The notes beneath the pieces are model-generated. The model saw only the letters and a program-made list of their open reading frames with translations, made no database searches and was not told where the DNA came from. From Ectopseudomonas composti (GTDB lineage: Bacteria > Pseudomonadota > Gammaproteobacteria > Pseudomonadales > Pseudomonadaceae), in the NCBI GenBank assembly GCA_946886245.1, contig CAMPIF010000100.1:1-11007 (forward strand): a stretch of 11,007 bases of DNA. Direction: 5' to 3'. How positions within the stretch are numbered: the stretch's first letter is position 1; the number at the start of each line of letters is the position of its first letter. Shown here piece by piece: positions 7,434-11,007 of this stretch. The position numbers and the translations under genes were made by a program.

Positions 7434-7471
7434 GCAATGCCCTCCCCCAAAAAGCGCATTGCAGCCTGCAA
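7434..7471. repeat. Overlapping dyads upstream of the sdhC promoter (operator candidate)
   Basis: GCAATGC (7434-7440) and GCATTGC (7456-7462) form a 7-bp inverted repeat with a 15-nt spacer. The second arm overlaps a perfect 13-bp odd palindrome, TTGCAG-C-CTGCAA (7459-7471). A tandem AATGC AATGC lies at 7431-7440, partly inside the sdhC -35 element. The position immediately upstream of the -35 suits an activator or repressor of sdhC. I do not recognise the motif as a named regulator box; it is not an Anr/FNR box (TTGAT-N4-ATCAA). Confidence 0.4.
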
Positions 7472-7546
7472 ACAAATGGCGTAAATAGCGCCCCTTTTTC
7501 GTTGAAAATACCGTTCAAACCCTTCTACTGCCTGGGTTCTCGCAAA

Positions 7547-7574
7547 TTGACTTTCGAATTTATCCCACTATAGT
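7547..7574 (+). promoter_or_regulatory. sigma70-type promoter for gltA
   Basis: TTGACT (7547-7552) and TATAGT (7569-7574) are spaced by 16 nt, each with five of six consensus bases. The predicted start near 7581 gives a leader of about 53 nt before the gltA ATG. A 12-bp palindrome covers the -10 element (separate entry). Confidence 0.7.
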
Positions 7575-7576
7575 GG
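7565..7576. promoter_or_regulatory. Palindrome over the gltA -10 element
   Basis: CCACTATAGTGG is a perfect 12-bp palindrome that contains the TATAGT -10 box. A protein bound here would block RNA polymerase, so it is an operator candidate. Part of the symmetry follows from the -10 sequence itself, which lowers its weight. Confidence 0.35.
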
Positions 7577-7621
7577 TGCGGGCCCTGCGTGGGGGGCTGT
7601 CTGATGATTTCAAGCATAACT

Positions 7622-7627
7622 AGGAGG
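7622..7627 (+). promoter_or_regulatory. Strong gltA ribosome binding site
   Basis: AGGAGG is a full Shine-Dalgarno match 6 nt before the ATG at 7634. It settles the gltA start against in-frame upstream candidates (ATG at 7604, GTG at 7589), whose readings would translate this site as Arg-Arg. Confidence 0.9.
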
Positions 7628-7633
7628 CCACAA

Positions 7634-8917
7634 ATGGCTGACAAAAAAGCGCAGTTGATCATCGAGGGCAATGCCCCCGTCGAACTGCCCGTTCTGACCG
7701 GCACTGTTGGTCCCGATGTAATCGATGTGCGGAGCCTGACCGCCACGGGTCGGTTCACCTTTGATCCTGGTTTCATGTCGACCGCCTCTTGCGAGTCGAA
7801 GATCACCTATATCGACGGCGACCAGGGGATTCTGCTGCACCGCGGCTACCCCATCGAGCAGCTCGCCGAGCAGTCCGACTACCTGGAAACCTGCTACCTG
7901 CTGCTCAATGGCGAACTGCCGAGCAAGGAAGAGAAGGCCAAGTTCGTCAGCACCATCAAGAACCACACCATGGTTCACGAGCAGCTGAAGACCTTCTTCA
8001 ACGGTTTCCGCCGCGATGCCCACCCGATGGCCATCATGTGCGGCGTGGTTGGTGCCCTGTCCGCCTTCTATCACGACTCGCTGGACATCAATAACCCGCA
8101 GCACCGCGAAGTGTCGGCCATGCGCCTGGTGGCCAAGATGCCGACCATCGCCGCCATGACCTACAAGTACTCCATGGGTCAGCCCATGATGTACCCGCGC
8201 AATGACCTGAATTACGCGGAAAACTTCCTGCACATGATGTTCAACACGCCGTGCGAGATCAAACCGATCAGCCCGGTACTGGCCAAGGCGATGGACAAGA
8301 TCTTCATCCTCCACGCCGACCACGAGCAGAACGCCTCCACCTCTACCGTACGCCTGGCGGGCTCCTCGGGTGCCAACCCGTTCGCCTGTATCGCAGCCGG
8401 TATCGCCGCGCTGTGGGGCCCGGCACACGGCGGCGCCAACGAAGCCGTGCTGGCCATGCTCGACGAGATCGGTGACGTTTCGAACATCGACAAGTTCATC
8501 GCCAAGGCCAAGGACAAGAACGACCCGTTCAAGCTAATGGGCTTCGGTCACCGCGTCTACAAGAACCGCGACCCGCGCGCCACCGTGATGAAGCAGACCT
8601 GCGACGAAGTCCTCGGCGAGCTGGGCATCACCAATGACCCGCAGCTGGAACTGGCCATGCGCCTGGAAGAGATCGCCCTGACCGATCCTTACTTCAAAGA
8701 GCGCAACCTGTACCCGAACGTGGACTTCTACTCGGGCATCATCCTCAAGGCCATCGGCATTCCGACCTCGATGTTCACCGTTATCTTCGCCCTGGCACGC
8801 ACCGTGGGCTGGATCTCGCACTGGAAGGAAATGCTCTCGGGTCCGTACAAGATTGGCCGTCCGCGCCAGCTGTACACCGGTTACGAGCAGCGCGATCTGC
8901 CGAGCAACCGCGACTGA
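7634..8917 (+). CDS. gltA: Citrate synthase (type II, hexameric family)
   Basis: Condenses oxaloacetate and acetyl-CoA to citrate in the cytoplasm, the entry step of the TCA cycle. It has 427 aa, the same length as E. coli GltA. The catalytic residues are present: His265 in GPAHGGANE, His306 in GFGHRVYK and Asp364 in NVDFYSG. Of the residues tied to NADH inhibition in the E. coli enzyme, His111, Thr112, Lys168 and Cys207 (FNTPCE) are kept, while E. coli Arg109 corresponds to Asn110 here. It is therefore a type II, probably NADH-sensitive enzyme with one altered site residue. It starts at the ATG after AGGAGG and ends with TGA followed at once by TAG (8918-8920). It is transcribed away from sdhC from its own promoter and ends at a bidirectional terminator. 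Confidence 0.99.
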   Translation: MADKKAQLIIEGNAPVELPVLTGTVGPDVIDVRSLTATGRFTFDPGFMSTASCESKITYIDGDQGILLHRGYPIEQLAEQSDYLETCYLLLNGELPSKEEKAKFVSTIKNHTMVHEQLKTFFNGFRRDAHPMAIMCGVVGALSAFYHDSLDINNPQHREVSAMRLVAKMPTIAAMTYKYSMGQPMMYPRNDLNYAENFLHMMFNTPCEIKPISPVLAKAMDKIFILHADHEQNASTSTVRLAGSSGANPFACIAAGIAALWGPAHGGANEAVLAMLDEIGDVSNIDKFIAKAKDKNDPFKLMGFGHRVYKNRDPRATVMKQTCDEVLGELGITNDPQLELAMRLEEIALTDPYFKERNLYPNVDFYSGIILKAIGIPTSMFTVIFALARTVGWISHWKEMLSGPYKIGRPRQLYTGYEQRDLPSNRD

Positions 8918-8932
8918 TAGCGCCGCGAGACG

Positions 8933-8964
8933 AAAAAAGGCTGCCAATCTGGCAGCCTTTTTTT
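8933..8964. terminator. Bidirectional intrinsic terminator between gltA and the START-domain gene
   Basis: GGCTGCC (8939-8945) and GGCAGCC (8951-8957) form a perfect 7-bp GC-rich stem with a 5-nt loop. It is flanked by six A (8933-8938) on the left and seven T (8958-8964) on the right. It has a U-tract in both directions, so it can end gltA on the plus strand and the convergent START-domain gene on the minus strand. It lies 15 bp after the gltA stop and 18 bp beyond the minus-strand stop. Confidence 0.93.
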
Positions 8965-8982
8965 ATTGCCGACGCACCGAGC

Positions 8983-9582
8983 TCAGCGCCCTTCCACCTT
9001 CGCCCGCAAGCCCCGCAGCGTCTGCAGCGGCGCATCGACGACGAAGCTGTTGGCCAGCCAGGAGGGCACGCTACCACCCGGTTCGGTATGCACCTCGTAG
9101 GTCACCTCCACCCTGCCCTGATCCAGCGGCTTGAGATGCCACTCACCCTCGACGCGCGGCACCCGCACGAAACCCTTTTCCTTCGGCAATCGCTGCGGCA
9201 CCGCCTTGAGCAGGCGTGTGACACTGCCGTCGGCATCAGTGCGCGTGGTCACCTGGATCACCGAGTCACGCGCCTTCACCGGCCAGGGCATGTCGAAACG
9301 GGTGTACAGCTCGCTCACCTCACCCTCGGTCTCGAGCAGTCGCTGCTGCTGACAGCTGAAGATCCAGGAGCACGCCCCCGTGACATCCTCCTGCGCCGCC
9401 TGCACCGCAGCCAGGTTCGCGTTGATCGTCACCACACCGCGATAGGCCTTGTACTTGGACCCCGGTACGTCGGCCAGGTAAACGCTCACACCGTCTTCTT
9501 CGCGCTCCAGCTGCCACTGCCTCTCGGCAGCCTGGACAGCGGTCGCACACAACATCATGGCCAGAACGGAATAACGCATCAT
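8983..9582 (-). CDS. Secreted START-domain protein, function unknown
   Basis: A 199-aa protein with a likely Sec signal peptide (MMRYSVLAMMLCATAVQA, cleavage near residue 18), so it is probably periplasmic. There is no convincing lipobox. The rest resembles bacterial START-like (StAR-related lipid transfer) proteins, which form a hydrophobic cavity: an early W-x-DGV-x-VY pattern (DGVSVYLADVPGS, 30-42), CSWIFSC (71-77), a PWPVKARD turn (99-106), and a C-terminal helix region EPGGSVPSWLANSF...PLQTLRGL. The ligand cannot be told from sequence. The ATG at 9582 is chosen over the adjacent ATG at 9579 and over a longer reading from 9633 that would bury the signal peptide. GGGAG lies about 10 nt upstream. 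It is the last gene before the shared terminator. The family assignment is from remembered pattern, not a profile search. Confidence 0.85.
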   Translation of the reverse strand: MMRYSVLAMMLCATAVQAAERQWQLEREEDGVSVYLADVPGSKYKAYRGVVTINANLAAVQAAQEDVTGACSWIFSCQQQRLLETEGEVSELYTRFDMPWPVKARDSVIQVTTRTDADGSVTRLLKAVPQRLPKEKGFVRVPRVEGEWHLKPLDQGRVEVTYEVHTEPGGSVPSWLANSFVVDAPLQTLRGLRAKVEGR

Positions 9583-9648
9583 CTTAGAGCAACTCCCGGT
9601 GGGACTGTTTGCGTTTCGACCCGCACGGGCCACGAGCGGTTCACATCG

Positions 9649-9900
9649 TCAGGCAGTCGCCTGCTCCAGCCAACCCAACATACGAATGGCGCTTTCGCGA
9701 TCATCCGCGCACAGCTGCTCTTCCGCCTTGAACCCAGCGCACACTGCGGGCCTCTCCGGGCGACCGAAGATGGCGCAGAGAAACTCGGCATTGAGGTGAA
9801 TGCAGCGCACACCGGCGGGCTTGCCCTCAGGCATACCCGGAATCGGTGAACTGATGGAAGGCGCGATGCAGCAGGCACCGCAACCGGCACGACACTCCAT
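9649..9900 (-). CDS. YkgJ-like cysteine-cluster protein (UPF0153 type)
   Basis: A small 83-aa protein with eight cysteines (3, 7, 10, 11, 33, 42, 54, 64). The N-terminal CxxxCxxCC pattern, and motifs such as SPIPGMPEGKPAGVRC and GRPERPAVC, match the E. coli YkgJ-type family of predicted metal- or Fe-S-binding proteins. The biochemical role is unknown. No signal peptide or membrane segment is seen, so it is probably cytoplasmic. The ATG at 9900 has GAGGT 6 nt upstream. A longer open frame continues upstream to 10218, but that part overlaps the dehydrogenase gene and the cysteine motif begins only at residue 3 of the short form. It lies 73 bp after the dehydrogenase gene and 66 bp before the START-domain gene on the same strand, so cotranscription is plausible. 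Confidence 0.88.
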   Translation of the reverse strand: MECRAGCGACCIAPSISSPIPGMPEGKPAGVRCIHLNAEFLCAIFGRPERPAVCAGFKAEEQLCADDRESAIRMLGWLEQATA

Positions 9901-9907
9901 GAAACGA

Positions 9908-9963
9908 CCTCGACTGGAAGCAAACGGCGGCGATCCTAATGAGGCGCGCGCCATCCGTCGAGG
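9908..9963. repeat. Inverted repeat around the spacer ahead of the cysteine-cluster gene
   Basis: CCTCGAC (9908-9914) and GTCGAGG (9957-9963) form a 7-bp inverted repeat with a 42-nt spacer. The low-coordinate arm is part of the ribosome binding site of the cysteine-cluster gene (GAGGT on the minus strand). A 10-bp palindrome, GGCGCGCGCC (9943-9952), lies between. In RNA the long pairing could hide that ribosome binding site, but 7 bp over so wide a loop is weak. Confidence 0.3.
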
Positions 9964-9973
9964 CCTTTTGCGA

Positions 9974-10846
9974 TCAGCGGTTACGCTGCAAGCGAGCCAG
10001 CAGACTGGAGGTGTCCCAGCGCCCGCCCCCCATGGCCTGAACATCGGCGTAGAACTGATCGACCAGCGCCGTGACCGGCAGCTGCGCGCCATTGCGACGC
10101 GACTCCTCGAGCAGGATCGACAGGTCCTTGCGCATCCAGTCGACCGCGAAGCCGAAGTCGAATTCGCCAGCCAGCATGGTCTTGTAGCGATTCTCCATCT
10201 GCCAGGACTGCGCCGCACCCTTGCTGATCACATCGACCACTGCATGACCATCGAGGCCCGCGCACTGGGCGAAGTTCAGCGCCTCTGCCAGCCCCTGAAC
10301 CAGGCCGGCGATGCAGATCTGGTTGACCATCTTGCTCAGTTGGCCACTACCCGCCGGGCCCATCAGACGCATCATTCGCGCGTAGTTCTGGATGACCGGC
10401 TCGGCCACCGCATAGGTCTCTGCCTCACCACCGACCATCACGGTCAGCACGCCATTGACCGCACCGGCCTGGCCGCCGGATACCGGCGCATCGAGAAAAC
10501 CGAGGCCACGCTCGGCCGCGACGGCCGCCAGCTCACGTGCCACATCGGCCGAGGCGGTGGTGTGATCGACCAGAATAGCGCCCGCAGCCATACCGGCGAA
10601 CGCACCCTGTTCGCCCAGAATCACGCTGCGCAGGTCGTTATCGTTGCCGACGCAGCACATCACCAGTTCGGCGCCCGCCACCGCCTCACGCGGGGTCGGC
10701 GCACTGCTGCCGGCATATTCACCCAGCCATTGCTCGGCCTTGCCAGGCGAGCGGTTATAGACCGTTACCTGATGACCGTTGCGAGCCAGATGCCCAGCCA
10801 TCGGATACCCCATGACGCCCAACCCGAGAAACGCGACCTTTGCCAT
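9974..10846 (-). CDS. NAD(P)-dependent beta-hydroxyacid dehydrogenase (3-hydroxyisobutyrate / tartronate semialdehyde reductase family)
   Basis: A 290-aa cytoplasmic oxidoreductase. The N-terminal Rossmann motif FLGLGVMGYPM (residues 6-16) is the family signature. Asn31-Arg32-Ser33 after the second strand suggests NADP(H) rather than NAD(H), because NAD enzymes of this family usually have an acidic residue near there. The substrate motif DAPVSGGQAGAVNG (119-132) and the catalytic GSGQLSKMVNQ with Lys172 and Asn175 are intact. The C-terminal helical domain ends near KDLSILLEESR (240-250). The exact substrate (3-hydroxyisobutyrate, tartronate semialdehyde, succinic semialdehyde or another) cannot be set from sequence, so no symbol is given. 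The ATG at 10846 has GGAGG 5 nt upstream. A 30-residue longer reading from 10936 lacks family similarity. It is first in a probable three-gene minus-strand group. Confidence 0.93.
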   Translation of the reverse strand: MAKVAFLGLGVMGYPMAGHLARNGHQVTVYNRSPGKAEQWLGEYAGSSAPTPREAVAGAELVMCCVGNDNDLRSVILGEQGAFAGMAAGAILVDHTTASADVARELAAVAAERGLGFLDAPVSGGQAGAVNGVLTVMVGGEAETYAVAEPVIQNYARMMRLMGPAGSGQLSKMVNQICIAGLVQGLAEALNFAQCAGLDGHAVVDVISKGAAQSWQMENRYKTMLAGEFDFGFAVDWMRKDLSILLEESRRNGAQLPVTALVDQFYADVQAMGGGRWDTSSLLARLQRNR

Positions 10847-11007
10847 AGCAACCTCCAGCAGATACAGGGGCCAGAGCCTAATGGGCATGCCGCCAATCAG
10901 CAAAGCTTTTGCAGCACATCCGCCGCCACGCGCCACCTGCTCCCGCGGGGAAGGACCTCAGCAATCGTCGCGGCGCAACTCTCGCGCCAAGGTCGTTTGC
11001 CCTGCTC
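10847..11007. other. Upstream region of the dehydrogenase gene, no gene seen
   Basis: These 161 bases to the window edge hold no convincing coding frame or RNA gene on either strand. They should include the promoter of the dehydrogenase group, but I found no sigma70 pair with good spacing and no clear sigma54 GG/GC element. A short GGCGC / GCGCC hairpin (10972-10976 with 10984-10988) is the only structure noted. Confidence 0.5.

Larger units (their letters stand above)
7271..7633. promoter_or_regulatory. Divergent sdhC / gltA control region
   Basis: This 363-bp gene-free stretch separates the two divergent TCA units. It is richer in A and T than its surroundings around 7400-7580. It contains a sigma70-like promoter for each strand, dyad symmetries at 7434-7471 and 7565-7576, a leader hairpin and two tiny leader reading frames on the sdhC side, and a strong ribosome binding site on the gltA side. 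The predicted transcription starts lie about 180 bp apart (around 7398 minus, around 7581 plus), so the transcripts do not overlap but a shared regulator could touch both. I see no conserved larger gene in it. Confidence 0.85.

Noticed and set aside
9649..10218. A 189-codon version of the cysteine-cluster gene
   Set aside because: Its first 106 codons overlap the dehydrogenase gene out of frame. The conserved cysteine motif starts right after the ATG at 9900, which has its own ribosome binding site.
1..11007. Mobile elements, CRISPR, tRNA or rRNA, or a hidden defence system
   Set aside because: Both strands are filled by conserved core-metabolism genes. I saw no transposase, direct-repeat array, integration-like terminal repeats or RNA gene, and no compositional break.

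Overview
This window is a core-metabolism locus of a Pseudomonas-type gammaproteobacterium. Three things point there: the close similarity of the encoded SdhCDAB, SucA, SucB and GltA to Pseudomonas proteins as I remember them, the strong GC-rich third-position bias that leaves long antisense open frames, and the gene order. That order is a TCA operon running sdhC-sdhD-sdhA-sdhB-sucA-sucB, diverging from gltA. It matches the order I recall around gltA in Pseudomonas aeruginosa. No database search was possible, so the species is not fixed.

Layout from high to low coordinate on the minus strand: sdhC, sdhD, sdhA and sdhB (succinate dehydrogenase, complex II), then sucA (2-oxoglutarate dehydrogenase E1) and sucB (E2, cut by the window start). 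The sdh genes are tightly packed: a 7-nt sdhC/sdhD overlap, a 3-nt gap and an 11-nt gap. A 249-bp structured spacer separates sdhB from sucA, and a 64-bp spacer with a perfect 12-bp hairpin separates sucA from sucB. The 363-bp divergent region (7271-7633) carries a good sigma70-type promoter for each direction, several dyad symmetries, and leader features of sdhC that deserve a look.

gltA (citrate synthase, plus strand) ends at a bidirectional terminator. Beyond it a convergent minus-strand group of three genes reads toward the same terminator: an NAD(P)-binding beta-hydroxyacid dehydrogenase, an 83-aa YkgJ-like cysteine-cluster protein, and a secreted START-domain protein.

Functionally, citrate synthase feeds acetyl-CoA into the cycle, the SucA/SucB complex makes succinyl-CoA, and complex II oxidises succinate to fumarate while reducing ubiquinone. 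Divergent placement of gltA and sdh-suc around one regulatory region allows coordinated control. I see no mobile element, CRISPR array, rRNA or tRNA, no broken gene and no sign of recent transfer. The window is essentially ordinary. The most interesting signal is the sdhC start region, where a well-placed ribosome binding site serves an out-of-frame GTG followed by a textbook A-AAA-AAG slippery heptamer.
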